A stretch of DNA of 64,000 nt. Origin: Pannonibacter sp051860505. GTDB taxonomy: Bacteria > Pseudomonadota > Alphaproteobacteria > Rhizobiales > Stappiaceae. Below are positions 41,154 through 50,706 of this stretch, piece after piece (positions within the stretch are counted from its first letter, which is position 1; each line of letters starts with the position of its first letter). The position numbers were made by a program, and so were the translations under genes. Under the pieces are notes generated by a model. That model worked only from the letters and a program-made list of their open reading frames with translations, ran no database searches and had not been told where the DNA came from. Location: contig NZ_JBHYDX010000020.1 in NCBI RefSeq assembly GCF_051860505.1, positions 25,731-89,730 on the forward strand, in the 5' to 3' direction.

Positions 41154-42701
41154 TCAGGGTGCGTTGCCGGAAAGCCACGTCTGCGGGTTGATCGGCTCAA
41201 GCGGGACCCGCACCGGATTCGCTAGCCTGTAGACGACCAGATCTTCGAGCGGCGTTCCCAATACGCTTCGGGTCAGGGTCGCAACGGGCGTCACCTCCCC
41301 GTAAAGTGCTTCCAGCTTGACCCTTTCATCGCGGCGGGCTTCTGCGACATAGAGCCCGGTCGCTGCCAGCCGTTCCCGGTCGGGCGGGGGCATCATCACA
41401 TAGCGGATGCGCTCGGTGAGCTGGTTGACCGGCAGGCCGGCGTGGCGCAACCCATAGGCCAACTGGCCGGTCAGGCCATAACCGGTGGTCGCCACATAGG
41501 CCGCGCCTTCCTGCGCCGCAATCCGCTCGACCTCGCCGGTGATTTCAGGCCAGCCGCGCAGCTGGAATGTCGGATCCTTGCGCGCGAACCGGCCGGTAAA
41601 GGCATCGACGGCGTGCAACTGCACCACGATCCCAAGCGTCAACCCGATCCCGATCGCGGCAATCGCGACCCCGCGCCAGATCCGCCCGGTCTGGCCGCTG
41701 ATGAACACCGCCGCCATCACGCAGGCAACCGGGAACAGGGGCGCCGGCCAGTTGCCCTGCACCCGCGAGTGCAGCGCATGGAACAGAAGATAGGCCAGGA
41801 ACGGCAGCGAGGTCAGAAGCAGCAGCCCGGCCGCCCCGTTGTCGTGCCGCAGACGCCGCGCCAGCAGCCCGGCACCGGCGACGGCCGGCACCGCGATCAG
41901 CGGATTGAGCAGGCCCACAAAAGCGCCGATGAATTCGAACATGTATTTGCTCGTCCAGCCGCCGCCGCGGCCGGCACGGCCGAACTGCTTGTAGAACGAG
42001 GCCCAGTCGTGGGCGTGGTTCCAGACAAGCGCCGGGGCGAACACGGCAATCGCCAGCGCACCGCCTGCCCAAAGCTGCCAGCAAAGGAGCCAGCGCCGGG
42101 CCGTGGGAACGGCCAGCAGCCACAGCACGATGCCAACGCCAAGGAAAAGCACCGAGTATTTCGACAGCAGGCCGCAGCCGGCGAACAGGCCCACGGCCAG
42201 CCACCAGTTGGCCCGACCGGACACATGCAGTTCCGCCAGCGCCCAAAGCGCCAGACCCCAGAACAGCACCGAGGGCGCATCCGGCGTGATCAGGATCCCG
42301 CCAATGCCGACCAGCAGCGTCGCATTGAGAAACAGCACCGAGAGGCCCGCGACCTTGCGGTCAAACAGGATGTCCGCCATCCGCCACAGCGCCAGCGATC
42401 CAACGGCCGCCGACAAGACCCCCATCAGCCGAAGGCCCAGCGCCGTGTCACCGGCCACCGCCTGGCCGAGCCAGATCCACCAGCCGACCATCGGCGGATG
42501 ATCATAGTAGCCAAGGGCCGGGTAGAGTCCCCAGAGCCGGTAATAGGCCTCGTCCTCGACCAGTCCGGCATTGTCCGCGCTCCACAGACGGAACACGGTC
42601 AGAAGAACGACCACCCCCAGCACGAACCGCGGCGCCAGCCAGGCCGGCAGGTCACCGCCGCCATGACGGTGCGCGGCGGCGCCAGGGTACGGGCCGCTCA
42701 T
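41154..42701 (-). CDS. GT39/GT83-like membrane glycosyltransferase
   Basis: A 515-residue polytopic membrane protein related to ArnT and protein mannosyltransferases. After the first helix comes the acidic motif NAGLVEDEAYYRLWGL and then YYDHPPMVGWW, characteristic of enzymes that use polyprenyl-phosphate sugars. About ten hydrophobic segments precede a periplasmic C-terminal domain. The ATG (42701) overlaps the stop of the GT2/GtrA gene (ATGA), so the two are coupled: the GT2 protein makes the lipid-linked sugar and this one transfers it outside the membrane. Acceptor unknown, possibly lipid A or hopanoid-type lipid. Confidence 0.88.
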   Translation of the reverse strand: MSGPYPGAAAHRHGGGDLPAWLAPRFVLGVVVLLTVFRLWSADNAGLVEDEAYYRLWGLYPALGYYDHPPMVGWWIWLGQAVAGDTALGLRLMGVLSAAVGSLALWRMADILFDRKVAGLSVLFLNATLLVGIGGILITPDAPSVLFWGLALWALAELHVSGRANWWLAVGLFAGCGLLSKYSVLFLGVGIVLWLLAVPTARRWLLCWQLWAGGALAIAVFAPALVWNHAHDWASFYKQFGRAGRGGGWTSKYMFEFIGAFVGLLNPLIAVPAVAGAGLLARRLRHDNGAAGLLLLTSLPFLAYLLFHALHSRVQGNWPAPLFPVACVMAAVFISGQTGRIWRGVAIAAIGIGLTLGIVVQLHAVDAFTGRFARKDPTFQLRGWPEITGEVERIAAQEGAAYVATTGYGLTGQLAYGLRHAGLPVNQLTERIRYVMMPPPDRERLAATGLYVAEARRDERVKLEALYGEVTPVATLTRSVLGTPLEDLVVYRLANPVRVPLEPINPQTWLSGNAP

Positions 42702-43849
42702 GCCTTGCGCCAGGTGAGCACCGACGAGGCGGCGTAGTTCCAGACCGCGCCCATGGCCGCACCGGCCGTGCCGGCCAGCCACCAGACCGGCTCGTTCTCG
42801 TAGATCAGATTGGCGACGCCGACATTGGCCAGCACCCCGACGCTGCACACTGCGTAGAAGGTCAAGAGGCCGCGGAGCATCGCCAGGCCGGTGAGGCGGC
42901 GATCCCGATAGGTCAGTTGGTTGTTGAGCGCGAAATTGGTCGTCATCGCGACAAAGGTCGCCAACGTCTGCGCCACGTTGAAATCAAGCCCCAGCCCGAG
43001 CATGGAGCCACGCAGCGCAAACAGATGCACCAGCACACCGCTGGCCCCCACCAGCGAGAACATCAGGAAGCGGACCGACACGAGGTCGCCGAAAAATTTA
43101 GACACCAGCAAACCCAGGTAATCGAACGTCACGAGCGTATCGAGCTTGCTCTCGCCCTCGCGCCGCTCGCGGAAAACAAAGGGAAACTCGACGATGCGCA
43201 GGCGGCCTTCGCCGCTCGCCACGATGTCGAGCAGAATCTTGAAGCCTTGCGCCGAGAGTTTCGGCGCCAGCTCGTCGACGATGGGACGGCGCAGCATGAA
43301 GAACCCGCTCATCGGGTCGCTCAGCGTCACCTTCAGCAGCTTCTGTGCCAGCGCATTGGCAAGGTTGGAGCCGGCCGCGCGGATTTTCGACAAGCCCTCG
43401 CCGATGGCACCGCCTTCGGCCTTGCGGCTTGCCACTGCCAGGTCCACGTCGCCGGCCTTCAGCGCCGCCAGCATCCGTGGCAGCAAGGTTTCGTCATGCT
43501 GCAGGTCCGCATCCATCACCGCGACAAACGGAGCGGAGGAGGACAACATGCCTTCGATGCAGGCGCCCGCCAGACCGCGTCGACCGACCCTGCGGATGAC
43601 CCGCACGCGCGGATCCGTCGCTGCGATCTCACGGGCTGCGGTGGCCGTTCCATCGGGCGAGTTGTCGTCGACAAAAACCACCTCGAAGGCAATCCCCGCA
43701 AGAGCCTTCTTCAGCGCATCAACGATCAGCGGCACATTGGCGCGCTCGTTGTAGGTGGGCAGCACGACCGTCAGTTCAGGAACCACCATGGATCCGGCCG
43801 GGGCCGGGGCAGTTGCCGCGCCGGCCTGATGCAGGGAACTCACTTCCAT
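42698..43849 (-). CDS. Polyprenyl-phosphate glycosyltransferase (GT2) fused to GtrA domain
   Basis: A 383-residue protein: a cytosolic dolichol-phosphate-mannose-synthase-like GT2 domain (VVLPTYNERANVPLIV, VFVDDNSPDGTA, VAVMDADLQHD) up to about residue 240, then a four-helix GtrA-like membrane domain from about residue 255 (FLMFSLVGASGVLVHLF to the end). It should load a sugar onto undecaprenyl phosphate and help flip it. First gene of the operon with the membrane transferase and the ChbG-like protein. The 250-base gap to the divergent hemoglobin gene shows nothing distinctive. Confidence 0.92.
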   Translation of the reverse strand: MEVSSLHQAGAATAPAPAGSMVVPELTVVLPTYNERANVPLIVDALKKALAGIAFEVVFVDDNSPDGTATAAREIAATDPRVRVIRRVGRRGLAGACIEGMLSSSAPFVAVMDADLQHDETLLPRMLAALKAGDVDLAVASRKAEGGAIGEGLSKIRAAGSNLANALAQKLLKVTLSDPMSGFFMLRRPIVDELAPKLSAQGFKILLDIVASGEGRLRIVEFPFVFRERREGESKLDTLVTFDYLGLLVSKFFGDLVSVRFLMFSLVGASGVLVHLFALRGSMLGLGLDFNVAQTLATFVAMTTNFALNNQLTYRDRRLTGLAMLRGLLTFYAVCSVGVLANVGVANLIYENEPVWWLAGTAGAAMGAVWNYAASSVLTWRKA

Positions 43850-44099
43850 GGAGACGGTCCGTTCGTCACGTTGAAAGGCCTCGCCGCCAGGGGGAGGCCA
43901 CTGGCCAATTGCGCGCGGAACATAGCCAAAAGGCCGGGTTTTGCAAGCAGAGCCCGTCTGGCCGCGCTTCTGGCCTCCTGTCTGCCGTTCGATCTGGCCG
44001 AGCGGCGCATTGTCGCGAAGCCCTGTTCCTGCTCGCCAGGTCCGCTGGCGACCGGTAGGCTGATATCGTCCGCCGAGTGCAGCAGCAGAAAGCCATTAG

Positions 44100-44561
44100 A
44101 TGGAACAAGTCGACATCCGCCCCGCTGTCCAGCGCGTTCCGCTGCATGGGTCCATCACCCGCGAGCACATCGCCACACTCGTCGACAGCTTCTATCTGCG
44201 CATCCAGGCCGATGCTCGCCTTGGCCCCATCTTCGACGCCCGGATGGCCGGTCACTGGGACGTCCATCTCGACAAGATGAAATTGTTCTGGGCCTCCGTG
44301 CTGCTCAAGAGCGGCGAGTACAAGGGCCGTCCCGTTCCGGCGCACATGCAGATGAAGGGCGAAGTCGAGAGCGACGACTTCCGGCTCTGGCTGGACCTGT
44401 TCCGTTCGACGGCGCACCAGGTCTTCTCCGACCCCGAAGCGGCAACTGTCGTCATCCGTCAGGCGGAGAAGATTGCCACCAGCCTGTGGCTTGCCATGCT
44501 GGGCTCGCCCTTCGACCGCCCGCCGGCCTTCCTGTTCGAAACGGCAGAAACAAGACCGTGA
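44100..44561 (+). CDS. Group III truncated hemoglobin
   Basis: A 153-residue globin of the group III truncated class. The ITREHIATLVDSFYLRIQAD start, FDARMAGHWDVHLDKMKLFW and the proximal histidine in GRPVPAHMQM are typical. Group III globins bind O2 and NO; their role is not settled but often linked to microaerobic growth or nitrogen oxides. Single gene, divergent from the glycosyltransferase operon and convergent with a TetR gene. Confidence 0.92.
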   Translation: MEQVDIRPAVQRVPLHGSITREHIATLVDSFYLRIQADARLGPIFDARMAGHWDVHLDKMKLFWASVLLKSGEYKGRPVPAHMQMKGEVESDDFRLWLDLFRSTAHQVFSDPEAATVVIRQAEKIATSLWLAMLGSPFDRPPAFLFETAETRP

Positions 44562-44585
44562 GTCGCGCCCCCTGTCTGGCGCGTC

Positions 44586-45197
44586 CTAGCAGGGGGACGA
44601 GCAGCAGCTCGGCGGTGCCGCAAGGAGCTTGGAAAACAGCTCAAGCCGGGCTTCGAGCTGAGCCTGGCTGAAATGCTTCAAGCCGAACAGTTTCAGATAC
44701 CAGACGCCCTCAACCGCGAGGAAGGCGAGTTCCGCCAGATCAGGGGTCTCGCTGGTGGCGCGCAGTTCGGCAAGAAGGCGCTCATTGTGCAGGCGCACCG
44801 GTTCGAGCAGTCCGGGTTCTTCGGCAATGGCAGCCACAAGCCCCATGGGAGCCTGGGTCTCCATGCACAGATCCTGCGAGACGGCGGTGAGATAGGCCCG
44901 GATCAGGGCATTGGGCTGCCGGTCCCGGGTCAGATCGGCGTGGGCAGCGCGGATGGCCTCGGCAAGTTGCGCCAGATGACGGGCGACCATGGCCTGCAGC
45001 AATTCGGACTTTGACGGAAAGTGATACAGAAGCCCGCCCTTTGACACGCCGGCGCGCTCGGCAACCGCATCCAGCGACAAGCGGCGGGCGCCATCTTCAA
45101 ACACAACATCCATGGCAGCATCGACCAGCCGCTCACGGGTCTGTTCCCGATTGCGGGGGATCCGCTTTCCCGATGCCCTGCCTGTTTCGCTCGTCAC
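44586..45197 (-). CDS. TetR-family regulator of the RND efflux operon, Cys-rich tail
   Basis: A 203-residue TetR regulator. The DNA-binding domain is LSLDAVAERAGVSKGGLLYH followed by FPSKSELLQAMVARH. The last residues are APPSCCSSPC, three cysteines in a short flexible tail, unusual for the family and possibly a thiol or metal sensor. The start is a GTG at 45197. It is divergent from the RND adaptor/pump operon with a 24-base palindrome between them. Confidence 0.88.
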   Translation of the reverse strand: MTSETGRASGKRIPRNREQTRERLVDAAMDVVFEDGARRLSLDAVAERAGVSKGGLLYHFPSKSELLQAMVARHLAQLAEAIRAAHADLTRDRQPNALIRAYLTAVSQDLCMETQAPMGLVAAIAEEPGLLEPVRLHNERLLAELRATSETPDLAELAFLAVEGVWYLKLFGLKHFSQAQLEARLELFSKLLAAPPSCCSSPC

Positions 45198-45333
45198 GCT
45201 CTACCTTGCCTGTTTCCCAGGGACATGTCCCGTCCTAGCACCCTGCATCACAGCGCGTTCCCACATCGAAATATGCAGACCGGCAGGTGCAGGCCGGCAA
45301 TGTTTGCGTACTTCTGATGCGGAACGACACTTG

Positions 45334-45357
45334 ACTTTACCGTCCAGACGGTAAAGT
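45334..45357. promoter_or_regulatory. TetR operator overlapping the RND promoter
   Basis: ACTTTACCGTC and GACGGTAAAGT are perfect 11-base arms around CA. A -35-like TTGACT (45331-45336) begins just before it, and the predicted -10 region lies at its right end, so repressor would cover the promoter. The 302-base gap (45198-45499) contains nothing else that I can support. Confidence 0.8.
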
Positions 45358-45499
45358 TAGCAAGTCTGGATCGGACCCATATGCGCAGATTCACGTCTGT
45401 GTCGTGTCTGTCGTTCCACTCTGTTATAAAGATCGCGTGCCCGTCCGGGTGCCCGGTTTGCTCTCTTGCGCGGCGCATTCAGCCGCATGGCCAGGTTCC

Positions 45500-46621
45500 A
45501 TGATCATTCGTTTTCTCCTTGCCCTTCTCGTCGTTGCAGGTCTCGGCTATGGCGCTTTCTGGTTCGTCGGTTTCAAGGACCAGATGATCGCTGCCTATTT
45601 TAAGCAGCCGCGGCCGCCGGTGACAGTTTCCACAGTTGATGTGAAGCCGGAAGAGTGGACACCGGGCATCGAGGCGATCGGTACGGTCAAGGCCCGACAA
45701 GGCGTCGAAGTCCCAGCTCGCACATCGGGGATCGTCAAGTCTGTGCTCTTCACGTCCAACCAGGAGGTGACCAAGGACACGCTCCTGGTGCAACTCGACG
45801 ACGAGACCGAGCAGGCCGACCTGATCGCGGCAAAGGCCAATGTCGAACGTGACAGCCAGGCCCTAAAGCGCACCTCGACCCTGACCGATCGCGGCTTCAA
45901 CTCCACGTCCAACCTCGACAACGCGACCGCTGCGCTCGACGCATCGCGCTCGCAGCTCGAGCGCGTGCAGGCCGCCATCAACCAGAAGCAGATCGTGGCG
46001 CCCTTCTCCGGCACCATCGGCATTTCGCGCATCGATGTCGGCCAGTATGTTCCGGCCGGCACGGCCATTGCCACGCTGCAGGACCTCAAGATCATGAAGG
46101 TGGACTTCACCGTCCCCGAGCAGCAACTCACTGAGGTCAAGATCGGCCAGTCTGTGCAGCTCGGCCTCAACGAAGGAAACTACACGCACACCGGCACGAT
46201 CACCGGCATCGATCCGAAGATCGATCCGCAGTCACGCCTGATCTCCCTGCAGGCCGAGGTCGACAACACTGACGGCGCACTCTACCCGGGCCAGTTTGCC
46301 TTCGTCCGTGTGGTGCTGCCGACCGAACAGGATGTCATTGCCCTGCCGCAGACCGCTGTGGTGCAGAGCCTTTACGGTGCCTATGTCTTCAAGGTCGTCG
46401 AGGAAGCAAAAGATGGCGAGGCGACGGCGAAGCAGCAGATTGTCCGCCAGGTGTTCGTCACGCCAGGTCGCCGGTTCGGTGGCCGGATCGAGGTCAAGAC
46501 AGGACTGACTGCCGGCGACATCATCGTCAGCGCCGGCCAGAACAAGCTGACCGTCGGCAATCCGGTCGTGATCGACAACACGGTCAACCCGGCCCCGGCC
46601 GAGATGAAGATCGGGGGCTGA
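45500..46621 (+). CDS. RND efflux periplasmic adaptor subunit
   Basis: A 373-residue membrane fusion protein. An N-terminal anchor (MIIRFLLALLVVAGLGYG) is followed by the split lipoyl domain (TVKARQGVEVPARTSGIV and QIVAPFSGTIGISRIDVGQYV) around a helical hairpin, then beta-barrel and membrane-proximal domains. The ATG at 45500 is chosen because the anchor begins there; the frame is open upstream to 45404. It is four bases from the pump gene. No outer membrane channel gene is in the cluster, so an unlinked TolC-type channel must be used. Confidence 0.94.
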   Translation: MIIRFLLALLVVAGLGYGAFWFVGFKDQMIAAYFKQPRPPVTVSTVDVKPEEWTPGIEAIGTVKARQGVEVPARTSGIVKSVLFTSNQEVTKDTLLVQLDDETEQADLIAAKANVERDSQALKRTSTLTDRGFNSTSNLDNATAALDASRSQLERVQAAINQKQIVAPFSGTIGISRIDVGQYVPAGTAIATLQDLKIMKVDFTVPEQQLTEVKIGQSVQLGLNEGNYTHTGTITGIDPKIDPQSRLISLQAEVDNTDGALYPGQFAFVRVVLPTEQDVIALPQTAVVQSLYGAYVFKVVEEAKDGEATAKQQIVRQVFVTPGRRFGGRIEVKTGLTAGDIIVSAGQNKLTVGNPVVIDNTVNPAPAEMKIGG

Positions 46622-46625
46622 GACC

Positions 46626-49600
46626 ATGAATTTCTCCGAGATCTTTATCCGACGGCCCGTGCTGTCGACGGTGGTGAGCCTGCTGATCCTTCTGATGGGC
46701 GCGCAGGGCATCCTGAACATGTCGATCCGCCAGTACCCGAAGATCGAGGAAACCGTCATCACGGTGAACACGATCTTCGTCGGCGCCAGTTCGGATCTCG
46801 TCCAGGGCTTTATCACCACGCCGATTGCCAAGGCCGTGGCTTCGGCCGAGGGCGTCGACTACGTCTCCTCCTCGAGCACCCTGGGCCTGTCCACCGTGTC
46901 AGTGCACATGCAGCTGAACACGGATCCGGACAAAGCCCTCACCGAGATCATCTCCAAGGTGCAGCAGGTGCGCGGGCAGTTGCCGACGGAAGCGGAAGAT
47001 CCGGTGATCCAGAAGGGCACCGGCCAGTCCTTCGCCATCATGTACCTGTCCGTCCTGTCTGACGTCATGTCGCCGCAGGAAATCACCGAGTTCACCTCCC
47101 GTGTGATCCAGCCGCAGCTGACCATCGTCAACGGTGTCGCCGACGCCCAGATCCTTGGCGAGCAGACCTTCGCCATGCGCATCTGGATCGACCCGATCCG
47201 GCTCGCCTCGCGCAATGTGACGGCGGCCGAGGTCCTGGCCGCGATCCAGCAGGCCAACTTCCTGTCGGCACCGGGCAAGACAGAGAACGAGTTTTTCGCC
47301 TACCAGATCGAAACCAAGACGACGCTGCAGTCTCCGGAGGCCTTTGCTGACCTGCCGGTGCGCTCGGACGGCATCGACGTCGTGCGGCTGCGGGACGTGG
47401 CGCGTACCGAACTCGGCTCGAAGAGCACCGACACGCGCGTGTCGTTCAATGGCCAGGGCGGCATCTTCCTCGGCATTATGCCGACCCCGTCGGCCAACCC
47501 GCTCGACACAGCCCAGGGCGTGCGTGAGGCCTTGCCGAAGCTGCAGGAAAACCTGCCGCAAGGCATGTCGCTGAATGTCGTCTATGATTCGACCGAGTTC
47601 ATCAGCGCCTCCATCGAGGAAGTGTTCAAGACCATCGGTGAAGCCGTGGTCATCGTGATCCTCGTGATCCTGCTGTTCCTCGGCTCCTTCCGGGCGGTGC
47701 TGATTCCCATCGTGACAATCCCGCTGTCGCTGATCGGCGTGTGCTTCTTCCTCTGGGGGCTCGACTATTCGCTCAACACCTTGACCCTGCTGGCCATGGT
47801 GCTGGCCATCGGCCTTGTGGTGGATGATGCCATCGTGGTGGTGGAGAACATCCACCGCCATCTGGAAGAGGGCCTGAAACCGCTGCAGGCGGCGATCGTC
47901 GGCATGAAGGAGATCTTCGGGCCCGTGGTGGCCATGACCATCACGCTTGGAGCGGTCTATGCGCCAATTGGCTTTGCATCGGGCCTGACCGGTGCGCTGT
48001 TCCGCGAATTCGCCTTCACCCTAGCCGGCGCCGTGTTCATCTCGGGCTTCGTCGCGGTGACCCTGTCGCCGATGATGTCGGCCCGGCTGCTGTCATCCGA
48101 ACAGTCCAGGTTCCAGAAGTTCGTCGACAAGGTCTTTACGGGACTTGCCAACTGGTATGGTCGACGGCTGCTTTCCTCCTTGCGGTTCAAGCCGGCGATG
48201 CTGCTTCTCGTCCTGGGCCTGATGGGCACCACAGGCTACATGTTCACAAAGACCTCGTCGGAACTGGCTCCGGAAGAGGATCAGGGTGCCCTGTTCGCGG
48301 TGGTCAACGCCCCGCAATATGCAACCTCGGACTATACCCAGCTCTATACGGACCAGTTCTACGCTCTCACCGACGACGTCCCGGGCGTCGAGGCGCGGTT
48401 CCAGATCGTTGGAACCGGAGCGACCAACTCGGCCTTTGCCATCTGGGTGCTGAAGCCCTGGGGGGACCGTGAGGTCAGCCAGAAGGACGTGCAGCAGCAG
48501 GTCCAGGCCGGTCTGCGCAAGTCGGCCGGGGTCGAGGCCTTTGTGTTCTCTCCGCCGTCGCTGCCGGGTTCCGGTGGCGGCCTGCCGATCCAGTTCGTTC
48601 TGCAGTCCACCGGATCGGCCGAGCAGGTCTATGAGGTGGCAGAGCGGATCCGCCAGAAGGCCATGGCCTCCGGGCAGTTCATCGTCGTGCAGAATTCGAT
48701 GTCCTTCGAAAAGCCGCGCGCGACAATCCTGATCGACCGCAACCGGGCGGCAGCCCTGGGTGTGCCGATCTCCGCCATCGGCCAGACGCTGAATATTCTC
48801 GTCGGCAATGGCTCGGTGTCGAAGTTCGACCGCGACGGGCGTGCCTATGACATCATTCCGCAGGTCGACAAGGACTTCCGCATGAACCCGGAACTCCTCG
48901 GCGAGCTTTATGTCCGGGCCCAGGGCGGCGCCATGGTGCCCCTGTCATCGGTGGTGACCATTGTGACCGATGCTACCGCTGTCTCGGTCGAGCAGTTCAA
49001 CCAGCTCTATTCGGCGACGCTCTCGGCCCTGCCGATGCCGTCGGTGACGACCGGTGACGGCCTCGCCACCCTGCAGCAGATCGCGGGCGAGGAGATGCCG
49101 GAAGGCTTCTTCGAGGATTATGCCGGCCAGTCACGCCTCGAAGTCAAGGAAGGCAACACGATCCTGGTTGCCTTCGCCCTTGCCGTCGTCGTCATCTACC
49201 TGGTGCTGGCAGCGCAGTTCGAGAGCTTCCGCGATCCTTTCGTGATCATGATGTCCGTGCCGCTGTCGATCTTTGGCGCCATCGTTCCCCTATTCCTTGG
49301 GGCCGGTACGCTGAACATCTACACCCAGGTCGGCATGATCACACTGGTCGGGCTGATCACCAAGCACGGCATCCTCATGGTAGAATTTGCCAATGCTCAG
49401 CGCGAGCTGCATGGCATGACCAAGCTGGAGGCCATCGTCGAGGCCGCGCGCGAGCGCCTGCGTCCGATCCTGATGACCACCGGCGCCATGGTGCTGGGCG
49501 TCGTGCCGCTGGTGCTCGCCGATGGCGCGGGCGCAGCCGCCCGCTATTCCATCGGCCTCGTCATCTGCGCCGGCATGTCGGTTGGAACGCTGTTCACCCT

Positions 49601-49754
49601 GTTCGTCGTGCCGATGTTCTACATGTATATCGGCCATGGCGACCGCGCGCATGACGCGGACGAGGATGCTCCCTCGCCCGCCGGCCACGCTCCCGCGGCC
49701 CACGCACCTTCGGCCCATGCCGTTACGACAGCAACGGACCCGGCCAAGGCCTGA
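46626..49754 (+). CDS. RND multidrug efflux transporter (HAE1 family)
   Basis: A 1042-residue inner membrane proton/drug antiporter with the usual duplicated layout of 12 helices and two large periplasmic loops. It begins MNFSEIFIRRPVLSTVVSLL. The proton-relay aspartates lie in AIGLVVDDAIVVVENIHRH and the second half has TLVGLITKHGILMVEFAN. The C-terminal tail after the last helix is rich in Ala and His (AGHAPAAHAPSAHAVTT), which is unusual. It is probably repressed by the divergent TetR protein. Confidence 0.96.
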   Translation: MNFSEIFIRRPVLSTVVSLLILLMGAQGILNMSIRQYPKIEETVITVNTIFVGASSDLVQGFITTPIAKAVASAEGVDYVSSSSTLGLSTVSVHMQLNTDPDKALTEIISKVQQVRGQLPTEAEDPVIQKGTGQSFAIMYLSVLSDVMSPQEITEFTSRVIQPQLTIVNGVADAQILGEQTFAMRIWIDPIRLASRNVTAAEVLAAIQQANFLSAPGKTENEFFAYQIETKTTLQSPEAFADLPVRSDGIDVVRLRDVARTELGSKSTDTRVSFNGQGGIFLGIMPTPSANPLDTAQGVREALPKLQENLPQGMSLNVVYDSTEFISASIEEVFKTIGEAVVIVILVILLFLGSFRAVLIPIVTIPLSLIGVCFFLWGLDYSLNTLTLLAMVLAIGLVVDDAIVVVENIHRHLEEGLKPLQAAIVGMKEIFGPVVAMTITLGAVYAPIGFASGLTGALFREFAFTLAGAVFISGFVAVTLSPMMSARLLSSEQSRFQKFVDKVFTGLANWYGRRLLSSLRFKPAMLLLVLGLMGTTGYMFTKTSSELAPEEDQGALFAVVNAPQYATSDYTQLYTDQFYALTDDVPGVEARFQIVGTGATNSAFAIWVLKPWGDREVSQKDVQQQVQAGLRKSAGVEAFVFSPPSLPGSGGGLPIQFVLQSTGSAEQVYEVAERIRQKAMASGQFIVVQNSMSFEKPRATILIDRNRAAALGVPISAIGQTLNILVGNGSVSKFDRDGRAYDIIPQVDKDFRMNPELLGELYVRAQGGAMVPLSSVVTIVTDATAVSVEQFNQLYSATLSALPMPSVTTGDGLATLQQIAGEEMPEGFFEDYAGQSRLEVKEGNTILVAFALAVVVIYLVLAAQFESFRDPFVIMMSVPLSIFGAIVPLFLGAGTLNIYTQVGMITLVGLITKHGILMVEFANAQRELHGMTKLEAIVEAARERLRPILMTTGAMVLGVVPLVLADGAGAAARYSIGLVICAGMSVGTLFTLFVVPMFYMYIGHGDRAHDADEDAPSPAGHAPAAHAPSAHAVTTATDPAKA

Positions 49755-49845
49755 TCCGACCCGCCGCCCGTTTCCCCCGACGGGCGGCGGCCGCCGCTTC
49801 TGACGCCCCTTGCCCTGCCCTTTTCAACGACACCCGTGACCTGCC

Positions 49846-50604
49846 ATGCCCCGCTATGAATTCCGCATGCAGCGTCTCTTCGTGGACGCGCCCCTGGCTG
49901 GCGACCAAGCCGTCGCCGCCAGCAAGGACCAGAGCAACTACCTCCTCAACGTGCTGCGCCTGGCCGCAGGCGATGAAGTGCTGCTGTTCAACGGCCGCGA
50001 CGGGGAATGGCGGGCGAAGGTCGAGACCCCGACCCGCAAGACCTGCGCGCTTGTGCCTTCCGAACAGACACGGCCACAGCCAATGGCCGCAGACTTCGAT
50101 TATCTCTTTGCCCCGCTGAAACATGCCCGGCTTGATTACATGGTGCAGAAGGCCGTCGAGATGGGGGCCTCGCGCCTGTCGCCGGTCCTCACGCGCCACA
50201 CCCAGGCAACACGGGTCAACACCGAGCGCATGAGCGCCAACGTCATCGAGGCGGCCGAACAATGCGGCATCCTGCAACTGGCTGAGGTGTGCGAACCGCG
50301 CGCCCTTGCGGATGTGATCGGCAGATGGAGCGCGGACAACGCAACCCGGCAGCTGATCTTCTGCGACGAGGGCGAGGCGAGCCAGAACCCGCTGCAGGCC
50401 CTGGAAGCGCTGAAAGCCGCAGGCCAGCGCCCGCTGGCGCTGCTGATCGGGCCAGAAGGCGGCTTCTCGGAGGACGAACGTACCCTCCTGCGCCGGCAGT
50501 CCTTTGTGACGCCGATCCCGCTCGGGCCGCGCATCCTTCGGGCTGATACGGCCGCCGTGGCCGCACTGGCCGTGGTTCAGGCAACCCTCGGCGACTGGCG
50601 CTGA
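49846..50604 (+). CDS. rsmE: 16S rRNA m3U1498 methyltransferase
   Basis: A 252-residue SPOUT methyltransferase that modifies U1498 of 16S rRNA. An N-terminal PUA-like domain (RMQRLFVDAP) precedes the knotted SAM-binding domain with LLIGPEGGFSEDE and PLGPRILRADTAAVAAL. The start MPRYEFRMQRLFV matches alphaproteobacterial homologues. The following gene is gshA, a neighbour pairing often seen in this group. Confidence 0.95.
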   Translation: MPRYEFRMQRLFVDAPLAGDQAVAASKDQSNYLLNVLRLAAGDEVLLFNGRDGEWRAKVETPTRKTCALVPSEQTRPQPMAADFDYLFAPLKHARLDYMVQKAVEMGASRLSPVLTRHTQATRVNTERMSANVIEAAEQCGILQLAEVCEPRALADVIGRWSADNATRQLIFCDEGEASQNPLQALEALKAAGQRPLALLIGPEGGFSEDERTLLRRQSFVTPIPLGPRILRADTAAVAALAVVQATLGDWR

Positions 50605-50706
50605 CATCACGCCGGCTGCTGTTCTCGTATTTGTGAAACTACGTGTTTGTTCTGGGTTCGTGGCCCGGCTATTGTGCCGCCCCGACCCGCTGCCGGAGAC
50701 GCCGAA

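Noticed and set aside
42917..44671. 584-residue plus-strand frame
   Set aside because: Antisense to the GT2/GtrA gene and overlapping the hemoglobin gene in another frame.
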